Of a stretch of DNA of 64,000 bases, positions 47,264 to 60,185 are shown in pieces. Origin of the DNA: Scilla litardierei (lineage: Eukaryota; Streptophyta; Magnoliopsida; Asparagales; Asparagaceae); NCBI GenBank assembly GCA_030789695.1, contig CM061138.1, positions 16,688,214-16,752,213 on the forward strand. Direction: 5' to 3'. The notes below the pieces were generated by a model. It was not told where the DNA came from and searched no databases. It saw only the letters and a list, made by a program, of their open reading frames with translations. Every line of letters starts with the position of its first letter. Positions within the stretch are counted from its first letter, which is position 1. The position numbers and the translations under genes were made by a program.

Positions 47264-47934
47264 ACCACTTTCTTAAATACACACTGATGTAATGGTTTGT
47301 TCTACCAAATTCTGCTTGATGGTATGAATATGTATTCTAGTTGTGCTGGTAACCCTTTTGGTTAAATTTCAATGTTACATGCCAAACATTTATGTTTATT
47401 TCCAGGAGATCGATGGTTGTGATCCTTATGAAAAAGAGCATGTACTTTCCACTTTTTTTGTGTCTAGACAAAAAGATGTCTTGGCACCTGATGTATCATC
47501 TTTTCTACATTAAATCCTCGATAAATATTGCTATAAGTAGATATTGTATCTTCAACTACACGGTGATTGTTCTGTGTACTTGTTTCAAATATAATCATCC
47601 AATGTTACAATCACATGATTTTAGGATCAATACTGTAAAAATCGATAGATGTTTAACACGAATAGATGGGTTTTTACCCATGGTGGGCACGTTTCCCAAG
47701 TATTATTGCTTAAAAATCACTCATTATGAAAAATGTCGTGGATATTTACTACCAAATGGTGGATGAAATTCTTCCAAAATTTAGCCTTAAACAGGTGACA
47801 AGTAGGTGTTCGGTTTAGCCTTAAAAGAGATTCAGTAAAAAAGTACTCTCTATGAAAAGTTGGGTATTGGCTGTGAAATGATGGACAAAATTCTTTCAAA
47901 AATTCAACTGAAAACGCAAGACACTAAGATGCAA

Positions 47935-48300
47935 TTCCAATTATAGAGAAACTTTTGGATGAACTAGGGGATCTAATTTTTTTTCCTAAGCTAGATGTGA
48001 GAAGTGGGTATTACCAAATAGGCACACATGGTCATGCTTTTTAGCCTCACATATGCTAATGGCTACTTTCAACTACTTACAAATGGAGTTTTTTGGGCCA
48101 TCTCCTAGGAAATTCCTCATGAGCCATGAGCTTGCAAGGAACTCGACCCAAGTTGAGTGCTTCGTTCCATCCCCAAACCGATGGACAAACAGAAGTTGTG
48201 GATAGATAGATGCTCGGAAACCTACTTGAGACGTTTGCCGGTTGCATTTGGGCAGAACATTGGTATAATACGCCGCTAAGTATTGTTGCGTCAACATAAG
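47935..48300 (+). mobile_element. Gypsy scrap: RT fragment joined to integrase fragment
   Basis: At 47,940-48,045 the plus strand reads IIEKLLDELGD..FFPKLDVRSGYYQIGTHGHAF, the start of gypsy RT. After a frame change the sequence becomes integrase ([22 protein letters not shown]..) at about 48,135-48,215, with a trailing AEHWYNT. The bulk of pol between is deleted. No LTRs seen. It lies upstream of PILS copy A. Confidence 0.6.
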
Positions 48301-48499
48301 ATCATTCATCATTTTCTGTGTTGCAAACGGGCGGAGATCCTCCTGTATCCCCCAACACCAACTTGTTCCTATGTAACGAACAAACCAACTTACGGGTATG
48401 AAAGGCAAAAACCTAATTCCGTGCAATTTAGGTTGCCCAAAATCAAGAGCATGTTGACATAGCAACTGCCCTATTGAAACACTTCCAATAAGAGCCATG

Positions 48500-48747
48500 G
48501 AACTCGTTTGCTTTCGGGGATCACCCTCCTCAGGCCAAACTAAAATAATGGCTACGTGTTAACTGAGACATGTCCCTTACTTATATCTCTCCATCAAGCT
48601 CTCGATCAGCTAATTATTTACAAGTTCTCTTTCATTTTATTTCCAGTATGGGTGCCTACTAGCCCTGCAACTGCTGCATGCCACATTCATCTGCATGCGA
48701 CTTGCAGCATCTCTCCCTGCTGCAGAGGTGGCAAAACAGCAAGGAAG
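48500..48747 (+). promoter_or_regulatory. Upstream region of PILS copy A
   Basis: An open frame continues upstream of the MGF start (from 48,556), but the shared start of B and C argues for 48,748. No firm TATA box was found. Confidence 0.3.
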
Positions 48748-50867
48748 ATGGGATTCATGTCCTTGCTTGTGGTGGCATCCACGCCGATACTTCAATTCCT
48801 GCTCGTAGGCCTGCTGGGGGGCTTCCTCGCGTCTGAACACAACAGAAACATCCTCTCAGCCGATGCACGAAGAGACACAAACAAGGTTTGCGTGACACTC
48901 GTGACTAGAGATTTTTATCGCTTGCTGACTGAATCATGACTCGTTTCACCATGCCCGAACAGGTTGTATTCTATGTGTTCTCCCCGGCGCTGATATTCGC
49001 AAGCCTGGCAAAGACAATCACTTTCCACGACATAATATCCTGGTAGCTAAGAGTCTTATGTTCAATCGTTTCTGAGTGATATCGTCTGAAGCTTGTTAAC
49101 TTGTTCTGATAAATTTGTAATTAAGGTGGTTTATGCCTGTAAATATCGGGATAACGTTCCTGATTGGGGGATTTCTTGGGTGGGTGGCGGTGAAGATGTT
49201 GAGGCCAGAACAACACCTCGAAGGCCTAGTCATCGCCAACTGCTCCGCTGGTAAGCCAACATTTTCAGCTCAACTTGTTCGATTCGGGCTGCAGATTATG
49301 TGGCCGAGTCTGGTCAGTTGGTAGTTTATCCGAACTTAGGCTAGACTTCGAAATATTGTCTATAATATGGTATGTGATCCGAGTATGCAGGAAACCTGGG
49401 AACTCTGCTGTTGGTAATAATCCCTGCAGTCTGCCATGAAGAAGGCAGTCCTTTTGGGGACCCCGACATCTGCAACCTGCACTCCCTCTCATATGTCTCA
49501 ATGTCGATGGCGGTAGACTGCTCACCTCTCTCCCACATCACTTTTGCAGCCAATTCAGAAATGTTACTAGTTCTCACCTGAATTATACAACTTATGCCCA
49601 TGCCTTAATAGAGAGAGCAAGCCTGCCTCAAGATCTTACTGATCTGTTTGTATGCGTGCAGCTTGGGGAAGTCTTCATATGGACATTCACCTACAGCCTG
49701 ATGAACAAGGGCAACGATTCGCCTACTGAGGTTGGCGAAGATGAGGACGAGGCATCGAGCAAAATGGCTGATGAAGGTCAACAAGAGACTACCGTAAGTG
49801 AAGCTAGACCATGTTTTACGCACTGTGCTTACCGATCAGTCTCTAATGTTTTTGATACTTGCAGCTGCCACTGCTAGATGATAACAGGAGCCATACTCTT
49901 CATCGATTTGCAGAGACGCTCACTTCACCGCCAACTCTAGCTGCGGTAATTTTGCTGTCTTCCTAGAAAATGTAGGAGGATGCAATGCCCTGCCATACAA
50001 TTTATGCAACACCACACTGAAACATGACACTAATGTTTCCCAGTTGGTTGGTTTTATTGTTGGTGCGATACCTTGGCTAAAATCAATCATCGTTGGAGCC
50101 TCTGCACCCCTTGGAGTCGTTCAAGATTCACTCACACTGTTAGGGTCGGTCTCTTTCAAACATATCAACCTGGCTGAACTTCTGATTCCTTCGACTTCTC
50201 TAATTTTCATTGTGTTGATCCAGGAATGGAACAACTCCTTGTCTTACCCTTGTTCTAGGGGGGAACCTTACTAAAGGTAATCAAATTGAAAATAAGCCAA
50301 CTCCACTCTTGGTATCGTAAATTATTTTGCTCATCGTTTGCAATCGGACAGGACTCCGTAGATCTGCTGTAAAGCCTTTGACAGTCGTAGCAATAATCTT
50401 CATTCGGTATTTGATGCTTCCTGTCGCTGGGATCGCCGTAGTGAAAGCGGCCACTCGACTCGGATTCCTGCCACAAGACCCACTGTATCACTACGTGCTA
50501 CTCATACAGTTTGCGCTACCCCCTGCAATGTCTATTGGTACGTAAAATCTGGCACATTTCCCCCTTCATATGATGTTGCTGCATATCTAACAGCAAACAC
50601 ATTCTAATAATATTGCATAGCAGGGCACCAACTAACGTTCCTATGATGATCATGCCTCATGTTGAGACGTATTAAGTTTAGTGTAAAGACAAGATTTAAC
50701 AATTCTTTGTATCTCTACAAAAATTTTATTGGGATGAACATGTAGGCGTGATGGCGCAGCTCTTCAATATCGGACAGGAAGAGTGTTCGGTCATCTTCCT
50801 ATGGACCTATTTGATTGCTGCCCCCTTGCTTACACTCTGGTCGACGGCCTTCATGTACATCTTGTAA
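48748..50867 (+). CDS. PILS: PIN-LIKES (PILS) auxin carrier, copy A, 379 aa, ten exons
   Basis: Exons are 48748-48885, 48963-49042, 49126-49250, 49391-49512, 49662-49793, 49865-49945, 50044-50144, 50224-50276, 50352-50537 and 50746-50867. They sum to 1140 nt with consistent phases and a TAA stop. The start MGFMSLLVVAS is shared with copies B and C. Family hallmarks are WWFMPVNIG (exons 2/3), NCSAGNLG (3/4), IIPAVCHEEGSPFGD (4), FIWTFTYSLMN (5), RRSAVKPL, GFLPQDPLYHYVLL and FALPPAMSIG (9), and FNIGQEECSVIFLWTY (10). N- and C-terminal hydrophobic halves flank a short acidic loop (exon 5, about residues 165-200). The family (membrane transport PF03547) sits in the ER and regulates intracellular auxin. 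Copy A is slightly shorter than C because of the loop. Confidence 0.93.
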
Positions 50868-51316
50868 TAGGCGCAGGGATACACAGAAGTCTGCTACCAA
50901 CATGTTTTTCCTTCATTTGTATTATTATTTGTAGATTTATGTTCAATTTTTTTGTAATTTTTTATGCTGTACTTATTTTGAGTGTTGGTTTTGTAATTAG
51001 TAATATATGTATACATTGAGGTGTCTTTGATACATAATGTGATATTCCTGTTTCAATTGAACTAACATTGTTAATAGACTTCCGGTATCACTAAAAATGT
51101 CATATTATGATCATAAGCATGTCCAACAAGGTTTGCGGTGGCAACCTTGCGCTTCACCTATGAATCCAAAAACGATCATATACTGTATTGGATCTAGATA
51201 TGGATCATTAAGGTAGAAACTCGATAATCTTTCTTCCAAAAATGAATTAAAATTTTATTCCCGGAATACACGTCTAATGCAAATTGCAGTTGGTTTACTT
51301 CTAGCCATGTCATTCC

Positions 51317-52290
51317 TGTTAAGACAATTATTATTATTATGTCTAGTAAATTGTATTGTGTTTGTGTTGTCCCCTAGTTTAGTCTGTTATCTCTTGGTGT
51401 AGTATGTGTCTCTTGGGCTCTTATGTCATAACTTATGCAGTACATACATGCGTGTGTGATCACTCTTGTAACCAAAAAACATCAAGCTAATACAAGGTAT
51501 TTCAATTTTCATCCTCATCAAACTTAATATGGTATCAAAGTCATTCTGATCTAGGCTCCAAGTCTTCTGCTACAACTCTCCATCCCCCCTCTTGGAGGAA
51601 GGGGGGACAACCACTCTAGCACTCTGCTATACATCAGATCGGCACCCTCACTCATCAGATCGGATCGATGCCCTCTTCTACAATATCGACGCATTCTCAT
51701 CACTTCAATCATCGGAGCACAAACTCCTCCTCAATCATCGGAGCATGGCCTCCTCAATCACCAGAGTCGTAGCACAGCTTCCTCCTTACTCAATCAACTA
51801 CATATATTGCAACAACAGCAACCTTCCCGCCCCCCATCGGCCTCGCCCCCTGCGACACCTCATCAGCCCCAGCGGTCTCTGCCCCCTGCAGAACTACTTC
51901 AGCCCCTTGCGACATCTGCCTTCTGCAGCATCTTCTCAGCCCCAAGCAGCCTCTCCAACCCTTGCTCTTGCACTATGTGGCCATTCGATGCCGCCATCTC
52001 CTCTCATTCGATCTTTCTTTCGACCTCTTCAAACTCAAAGTCACACCTTGAGTTTGAGAGGAGGTGTTAAGATAATAATAATTATTATGTCTAGAAAATT
52101 GTAATGTCCTTTATGTTCTTGTGTTGTCTCCTAGTTTAGTGTGTTGTCTCTTGGTATAGTGTGCAAGTGTCTCTTGGGCTTTTGTGACCAATCATAATGT
52201 ATGTAACATGTGTGTGTGATCACTCTTGTAACCGAAAAAACATCAAGCTAATGTAAGCTATTGCAATCTTCATCCTCATCAAACTTAATA
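51317..52290 (+). mobile_element. TRIM/SMART-like miniature LTR element
   Basis: Direct terminal repeats 51317-51529 (213 bp) and 52065-52290 (226 bp) both begin TGTTAAGA and share tgtgtgatcactcttgtaac and tcatcctcatcaaacttaat. A primer-site-like TGGTATCAAAGTC follows the left repeat and a purine tract gagaggagg precedes the right one. The 535-bp interior has a Pro/Ser-rich open frame (51,592-52,104) without family resemblance. Too small to code for its own enzymes. No clear target duplication. Confidence 0.75.
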
Positions 52291-52307
52291 CGTATATTCT
52301 CCCGGCT

Positions 52308-52698
52308 GAGTGAATCATATAAGATGATATGTCATTTGTGACTAAGACACATATCACCCTCGAAAAGTCCATCTTCTATTTTTTGGACGATGGGAACCAT
52401 TCATTTTGTTCTTCATATATTAAAACCCCAAAACACCAAATGCGAACCTAATTGGTTTTACTCATTCATCTACAAATCCACTAATCGTAAAAAATTCTAT
52501 TCATGTAAAACCGTTAAATTTGTGGCAGATGGATAAACGAACAAAAATCACTTGGATTCATCCGATATTTGAGATTTTGACACATGAAATCAAATTTAAC
52601 AAATCTGATCGTCTGAAAAAAAACAAGGGATGTTGTGCCTTTCGAGACACATATGTCAATGTGGCTTAGCCACATGTCATATGTTTTCCATGTTACTC
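52308..52698. mobile_element. Long-TIR MULE-like MITE, copy 1
   Basis: It is a diverged relative of the element at 54,871-55,259: both have acacatat..gtggcttagccacat near the ends and ccaaaacaccaaat with a catccgatatttgag block inside. Its target duplication is not preserved. A 62-bp tandem duplication (catatgt.ttacgttttcc..gttcaaaatattgag) follows its right end at about 52,678-52,770. Confidence 0.55.
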
Positions 52699-52979
52699 TT
52701 GTTCAAAATATTGAGAACCAATAACATATGTCTTACGTTTTCCATTATACTCTTGTTCAAAATATTGAGGACCAATAAGAAAAAGTAGAACCAAACGGAA
52801 AGAAAACCATATCAATCACTAAGCATAATATCTCTCCCGGTTGACTTCCATACAATGACAAACTCATTTTACTGAATAAAAATACTAGAAAAACTTAGTA
52901 CTATTCCCATACAAAACATAACATGTGGAGCCACACTTTCATGCACAGCTAGCGGTCCTTTCATATAAGTTTTATAGAT

Positions 52980-53155
52980 AGGGTTGTGCTATATACACCC
53001 CCAAAGAAGTAGTTGTATGTACGTTTTTTTACCAAAAATGGAAAATATGTCACATCATTTGACTCCTCTCCCTCTCTATCTCCCATTTTAAAGTATATTT
53101 TGAACAAAAATAAACATACACCCCACTTCTTTGGGGGTGTATATAGCACAACCCT
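52980..53155. mobile_element. MITE with near-perfect 30-bp terminal inverted repeats
   Basis: The left end agggttgtgctatatacacc continues cccaaagaagt and is matched by its reverse complement at 53,125-53,155. Flanking atagat (52974-52979 and 53156-53161) may be the target duplication; a TA duplication is also possible, so the superfamily is open. 176 bp, non-coding. Confidence 0.8.
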
Positions 53156-53161
53156 ATAGAT

Positions 53162-54545
53162 ATCATTTTCTGTCAATTTTCCTCTGTAGAATTGCCATTA
53201 AAAACAGCATCGTATATGATAGTAATACCAAAATAGAATCATACTGATGGTACTAGTAGCATTACTATTACCAATTATACCATACCCTGATTGGATTTAG
53301 ACTTTACATGGATCATAGACCTCCATCTAACCCCCAACATTCACACACAAGTACAAACGCACACAAATGCCAAACATCACAGGGTCAGCAAAACACCGGC
53401 TCTGATTGACTTGGCTGACAGATCAAAATACATGTAATAAAAATATAGATATACTGTCATCTTGCCCAGCCTTCTTACTTTTTAACGGCTCTTATCGAGC
53501 AACGTCATCCGGGTCTGCTGACCCGTTGTGCAAGGGTCTAAAATAAACGTATGAATGGTTAAACTTAGATTAAAATCAAAAGAGTCAAGCTGGAAAGATG
53601 GACAGTTCACATGCAGAAAAGAACATGGCATCTCAGATGCACTCCAAAAAAGGTGATCACTTTACATGTAATATTCCAGTGAGTTTTAATCATCTATTAT
53701 GTTAATCAACCGCAGCGTGATGACCACTATAAGAAAATACTAGTTAAACAGAGCAACTGCCCTTTTTCTTATATTTATGTGAGGATGATTATTCCTTCAT
53801 CACTTTATCTATTATAATGTGATTCTGAGCCATGATTTTCACATTATTTTCAAAGGTTTTCCTATTATATAGTGTATGCTTTTAGAGTTTTCTCCTAGAT
53901 ACGGTCCCAAATTATCTAGGTGTATTCAGAAAAAATGTAGGTTCATTTCATAAGATTTTTCAAACAAACATAAAAAGCTTAGAGTTTTTCAATCAAACAC
54001 TTATAAACATGTTACAGTAGTAAGTGAAGTATTGTAATAAAGACATCTCAGGCAATTTCCCTGATAGCATAAAAACAGTACACTATCAAGTATCAGCATG
54101 TGGTCAATTTTTCAATACGATGTGCTGCTGTTAGACATGACTATTCCTCTCAAAATTGAACTGTCCAGTAATTTGGGAATGAATTTAACCAGATGAGCTT
54201 GCCCCATGAGCAATAACGCTCATGTGCATTAGGCCTTATGTTTAAATCTCCTCATTTGCAATCCATGGGAAATTTCCAAAATGAAGGTTTTCCTTAAGTT
54301 GCGTTTCATTACACTAAGCGGTCGTTTGATTTGATAGAAATGGAGCTGCAGTACCTTTTATGCAACTAGATATCTATTTCCTATGTTTGGTTAGCAACAT
54401 GGTAAATAGAAAAGGTAAATAGAAATGCATTATGTTTAAAAATAGTAAAAGAAAATATGCTGCCAAATTGGTTGACAAAAGCTAAAAGCTGCAACTCCTG
54501 GGGAAAAAGTAGTGTCACCCTAGCGAATCAGTTTCTTTTATTTTT
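53162..54545. other. Intergenic DNA between MITEs, nothing recognised
   Basis: No coding resemblance, terminal repeats or RNA gene were found in this AT-rich stretch. Confidence 0.45.
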
Positions 54546-54550
54546 GAATA

Positions 54551-54727
54551 TACCCTTAAAAGGTGTGCATATCCTTATGCGCTATAGAACCGCATCTGAA
54601 CCATGATAAGCGCCTGAAATATGCTATAATAAATATACTCTTAAAAGGTGGTTTATATGACCGCATATCCGTATGCGCTATAGAACTGCTTCTGAACCAT
54701 GATATGCGCCTGAAATATGCTATCATC
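54551..54727. repeat. Two-copy ~85-bp tandem repeat
   Basis: The phrases tacccttaaaaggtg, gcatatcc.tatgcgctatag, tctgaaccatgata and gcgcctgaaatatgctat recur in the same order, offset 85 bp then widened by a small insertion. Confidence 0.8.
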
Positions 54728-54870
54728 CGCATATGAGTCAGCATAACCGCTTAAGCGCAATATCAGAAGCATAAATGGATAACTACTAAAACTTCAAAAA
54801 CAAAATGGGAGTGCTATTGTTTCCTATTTACTTGATTATGTGTTAATACTCATTTGTAATTTTGTTATTA

Positions 54871-55259
54871 GAGAATAATGGGAAGCACATGACATATGTG
54901 GCTAAGCCACATATGCGTCTCGAAAAGTTAACTCTCCCCTACTTTTAGGACTTTCGGAACCGTTCATTTTGGATTCAAGTTATAAAATCCCAAAACACCA
55001 CATATCGGGCGAACTCTATGGGTTTTGCACATTCATCCGATTGTCACAAATTTAACAATAGTTTCGTATGAATAGAACTTTTTATGATGGGTAGATGACT
55101 GAGCTAAACTACTTAGGTTCACCCAATATTTTGATGTTTTGGGATTTTTGAATATGAAGATCAAAATAAATGGTTCCGATTGTCCAAAAATAAAGGATGT
55201 CGCAGTTTTCAAGGGTGACATGTGGCTTAACCACGTGTCATATGTTTTTCATTATTCTC
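54871..55259. mobile_element. Long-TIR MULE-like MITE, copy 2, with 9-bp target duplication
   Basis: The ends gagaataatg and cattattctc begin terminal inverted repeats of about 100 bp (for example gacatatgtggctaagccac against the reverse complement of the right arm). The 9-bp duplication ttgttatta is exact (54862-54870 and 55260-55268), the Mutator-like hallmark. The 389-bp element has no transposase. Confidence 0.82.
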
Positions 55260-55945
55260 TTGTTATTAATAATAACTTATCATATAGGAAATTTAAACAT
55301 TATCTATGAATTCTGCTTATATATTATGTCAATACAATATCTTATATTGTTTAATGTTTTTATATTCACATGATATATACATCTATTGATGCTTTATGCA
55401 ACCCGTCTTTTAGAACATTGCCTTAAATTACTTTTCACCATGACTATTTTGCCACATTGATCAGCATAACTATCTTTTTAAACTATTAATAAAATAAAAG
55501 TAACAAATATTCCATGAGGCATGCCGAGCAAAAGAGTTGATGACTATTTTTTCCTGCAACACATGATGCATGCATTTGCCGGATTTCTATCCCATCGAAC
55601 TGCCAAGCCCCTAAAACTTGGATTTCTAAGAAGGTTAATGATAGCTCAGAACTCGTTAACATTCACATGTAATAACATTCGTCTCTTTTTAAAGAAACTG
55701 TAAGGAATGAGACTTCCTGCATCTCCTTAAAAAGGGCTTAAAGGAACGTTCTTCGAAAAAACGAATAGAAGTATACGTGGAGTAGGGAGGTGAAGAAGGC
55801 AGCAATAAGAGGCTTTTTGCACTACTAATTGTAAACTCTAATGAAAATGGCAATACTAATAGATGTGTCAGGCTCCACACTGTCATTCCATATCATGGCA
55901 TCTAACTAGTTTAATCACACACAAATGGTCCCTCCCTACCTCTTC

Positions 55946-55952
55946 TATATAT
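55946..55952 (+). promoter_or_regulatory. Candidate TATA box of PILS copy B
   Basis: tatatat sits in cttctatatatgcaac, followed by a pyrimidine-rich leader. A possible 5'-UTR intron begins at ccaag|gtcagt (56,047). Not proven. Confidence 0.35.
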
Positions 55953-56730
55953 GCAACTCTATGTTTGCTTCCTTGCATCCTTGCGGTTTCATTGCTCACT
56001 TAAAATTGCAATTTAGCTCAGCCGTGACTGCGTCATTGATTTCCAAGGTCAGTTCCCCTTCTTCCTTGCTCACGAAATGGTATAACTAAGTTCTAAAAAT
56101 AATTAAAGGACATGTCTTAGATATGGTTTGAATTGGCATTAATCTTGCTGCATCTTATCCTAAGTTCAAAGTATGAAGCTAATATTAATCCAGCTTACAT
56201 GTATATGTATGGTTACCTATATGGGTGAATTGATGCGGCACCTGAATGTAAATTGATGCGGTATCTGATCTTATGCATGAATCCTGATTCTATGCAGGTA
56301 GGAAATAGTAAGAATGGGTCGTATATTTATATTGTCATTTGCTTGTTAGAGTTTGAATCTGATTGAATTTTCAAAGTGATCACGGTTAACTGTTTTTTTA
56401 ATCTATGAATGTTAATCAATTTCATTAATTAATGGGAAACAAACCTATGACAGACACGAGAAATAAAGAGGAAGTTATGCAACTCAATTAGCTGCAATTG
56501 GAGGACTTGTAAATAGTTCATATTTCCTCGAGATAATAATTAGAGTTTGAGAAAATATATCATTTTATTCAAATAAACTCATGGTGATCATTGTAACAAA
56601 GTCTTCTTCGACAAATTTCAACTTGTTCATATAAAAATATATATCCAGGTTTTGTTGAGGTTTAGAGATAGAATTTGAATGCTAATTTGATTGAATGCAT
56701 AGGCCAAAGAGATCTCTCGAGCCTAAAGAA

Positions 56731-58902
56731 ATGGGGTTCATGTCTTTGCTTGTAGTGGCATCTGTACCTATACTACAATACCTGCTCATTGGCCTACTGG
56801 GAGCCATTCTGGCATCTGGATACTTCAACATCCTCACAGCAGATGCCCGAAGAGATCTAAACAAGGTTCAAAATTAATTAAAATTAAAAAGCGATACTGT
56901 CCGTAATTCTACTTAAATTATCACTTGTATGATAATTGCAACTAAACTCTCTGTCTCTGAACAGATTGTATTCTATGTGTTCACTCCAGCACTAATATTC
57001 ACAAGCTTAGCAAAAACTGTCACTCTTCAAGACATCATCTCCTGGTAACCTTCAATCTTTTTAACATCTACAAACGATCATCAATGCGTGAAACCAAACT
57101 ATCAAGCTAATGTGTTGTCATCTTGTAAGGTGGTTTATGCCCGTAAATGTTGGTATAACATTTTTGATTGGGGGAATTCTTGGAATGCTGGTGGTGAAAA
57201 TCTGCAGACCAGAGCGCCACCTAGAACGCCTAGTCATCGCCAACTGCTCTGCAGGTACACTGTCTCTTGCCTTCATCTCTCTCTCCAGGTTAACATGAGG
57301 CTCTCATTGTCTCACTGCAGGAAACTTGGGCACTCTGATGTTGGTTATTATCCCTGCAGTCTGCAAAGAAGGTGGAAGTCCCTTTGGGGAGCTTAGCGTG
57401 TGCAATGCCCGGGCACTGTCTTACGTCTCAATGTCTATGGCTGTTCGTATACTGATCCCCTCTTCACATTATATCATCAACCAATTCTCAAACAATAACT
57501 GAATCTGTTACCATTATGTCATCAAGGGTTCCTTCAATGCTTGTTCTAATTGATCATAAACCAATGAGATCGACTCACAACCTCTCATTTATCTTGGTGT
57601 GAGTGCAGCTCGGGGGTCTGTTCATATTTACCTTACAGCCTTATGAAAGTCGAGGTTCCATCTGAAAAGGCTGTAGAAGATGACATACCATCAAAGGGAA
57701 TCAAGAAAGAAGGCAAAGCAGAAGCTCTGATTCTTTCAAGTGAACGAGCAAATAAAGATGAAGAAAGACAGACTGTAAGTACATATACATCCCACACGAA
57801 CAATCTGAAAGGAACGAGTTTATATTGATTGAAGACTATGTCAGAAAGCTAACTATCCTCATACCGAAAATTCTACATTTCATTAAAAACGCAGACAGTA
57901 CCACTATTATCCAGTGCAAAACATGATGGCAACAAGTTGCAAATCTGGGGTAAAATAAGCGGCACCAACTAGCAGAAGAATTCATGGCACCGCCAATTCT
58001 AGCTGCGGTATAACTATTCTTTCATTCAACAAAAGAGAATTACAGTATCTTATAAAACAAGATAGATGAACAATTCTTGAATGTGTGACAGATTGCTGGC
58101 CTTATTGTTGGTGTGATCCCTTGGCTGAAATCACTTATAGTTGGAACCTCTGCTCCCCTTAGAGTCATCCAAGATTCCATCAAACTGTTAGGGTAAGTGT
58201 TTCTTATTGCATACAGTCTAATAATCAATCCGATAAAATTTCATGTCCTCGCTTCACTAATTTTCTGGACTTTTGATTCAGTGATGGAACAGTTCCTTGC
58301 ACTACTCTCGTTCTAGAAGGAAACCTCACGAAAGGTGATCAACTGCTTGTCAAGTGCTCCATTCAACAAACCACCTCCAAGAAACAAACTGAAACAACGA
58401 AAACATGACTCATTTGTCTTTCCTATAATCAGGACTTCGTAAATCTGCTGTAAAGCCCTCGACGGTCATATCAATAATCTTCGTGCGATATGTGATCCTT
58501 CCTGTTGCTGAGATCGCAGTAGTGAAAGCAGCCGCAGGACTTGGATTCCTGCCTCAAGATCCACTCTACCATTATGTGCTACTCCTACAGTTTGCTCTAC
58601 CACCTGCAACAGCTATTGGTATAACATTTCATTGTAAATGGATAGCATAAAACAGACTTAAAATTCTCTCCTTTTCCTTCAATTAATTACATCACTGACA
58701 CCCCCAGCTTAATTCATATCCATTTTTTATTTTCTCCAGTTCATTGTAAGGAAACTAATAATGGAAATGGTATGCAGGAACCATGGCTCAGCTCTTCAAC
58801 GTAGGCCAAGAAGAGTGTTCAGTCATCTACCTATTGACCTATTTGGTTGCTGCCCCTGCGCTCACATTCTGGACAACAGTTTTCATGTATGCTTTGTCCT
58901 AG
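56731..58902 (+). pseudogene. PILS: PIN-LIKES (PILS) copy B with two frame lesions
   Basis: Exons by homology to copy A are 56731-56865, 56965-57044, 57130-57254, 57321-57442, 57609-57774, 57895-58007, 58092-58192, 58282-58334, 58433-58618 and 58778-58902. Lengths of exons 1-4 and 7-10 match the family pattern. Exon 5 is 166 nt and lacks 5 nt next to the FIW codons: after LFIFTLQPYESRGSI a TGA follows. Exon 6 is 113 nt and reads to TAG (57,989 region); the usual frame (EEFMAPPILAA) continues two bases over. The two length errors cancel (166+113 is divisible by 3) but do not avoid the stop. A truncated N-terminal protein of about 175 residues is the most it could give, unless splicing differs. 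GFLPQDPLYHYVLL and FNVGQEECSVIYLL are still intact. Confidence 0.85.
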
Positions 58903-60154
58903 ATTCAGGATTCTGCGGAGTCGGAGTCCTGTCATCAACAAACTTCAAGCTGCGGGAACTCTCTTTTTAACCAAATTTTCCATTTTTTTTCCCATTTTTT
59001 GTGTGGGAGTTGTTTATTCTTTTAATAACCATTGTCATACTCCATCTAAAAAGGGGATGAAATTAGATGTTTTCGCTAATATCGTGTGTGTAATGCAAAC
59101 ACAAAATGTAATCCCATTATCATTCGCAACTCTCCTAGGATAAATCCATAGTTTATATAAAATATATCCTAAACTTAACAAGAGTCGAATACAAAATTTT
59201 CATTTGATGACATGATCGTAGATGTTAAAGAGACGAATGGAGAAAGACCAGTCGCCAACTTGTGCAATGTCTATCACTAAAATGCATCCAAGATGTGGCA
59301 AGAACAGGTTCGGCGGCACAAATGGGCTAAATAGCGGGCCCTCACAGAGGCGTCAGCCAGAGGCATAAGGAACAAGAGAGACGTTTGTGTGCGTAGGCTG
59401 TATTAACAAGCTTGAAATTTTCTTGGATGTCTCTGATCAAGGCCGAAATCAATTTGAAGTTACAGCCGAACTTGATGTTGTGAATGTTTTAAGTGCATCT
59501 CTGTTTCTACAGCGTTAAAATTATCCTCGTTTAGGATGAACAGTGAATTGATCAATATTTTACTCACTCCAACATATAATTCTGTTTTAAGTCATAATCT
59601 GAACGACGTCCGCTAATTGGAGAAGCAAACACCAAACATAAATATATAATCATTTATCATGCTCCTACCCTTCAGCTATTCAATGATCAACAAGCACATG
59701 ATCTATAGTTTGATGTATTTAGCTGAATATCGAAACCAATACACGGACCTGTTCCTTTCATGGGCTTGTAGAAAGAAACAAAACAGCTTGTTATAAATAT
59801 TGTTTGCTTACATATTATAATCGCTCGACTCTTCGCAGCTGCATCAGCCAGAGGCAGCCGCCACTTAGACCTCCCCGAGATATGCACGAAACGTCATATG
59901 GTACCAAAATGGTATGCATATCCTTGACGACTCTTGCTACTCTTGCTACCTAAATTTTACTGAACAATTCTTAAATATTCCGAATTATTTTTCGCTTTTC
60001 AATCTCGCAGAATTATTACCAAACCCCCGAACTTACAATCATTCCGTCATGTGATTGACAGCAAGACCTTGTAGGATGAAACATGCGCAAGTGCAAATAC
60101 AAGAGAAGGCACGTTTGTAATAAAAGCTGCTTGGACGACAATAATTCTCTATAA

Positions 60155-60185
<31 letters not shown>

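Noticed and set aside
48073..48498. 141-codon minus-strand open frame
   Set aside because: The plus strand here encodes recognisable gypsy integrase motifs ([10 protein letters not shown]), so the minus frame is a shadow.
57609..57774. Alternative splicing to rescue PILS copy B exon 5
   Set aside because: I tried the alternative donor at 57,446 and the ttacag acceptor inside exon 5; both still meet a stop in the next codons, so neither restores the carrier.
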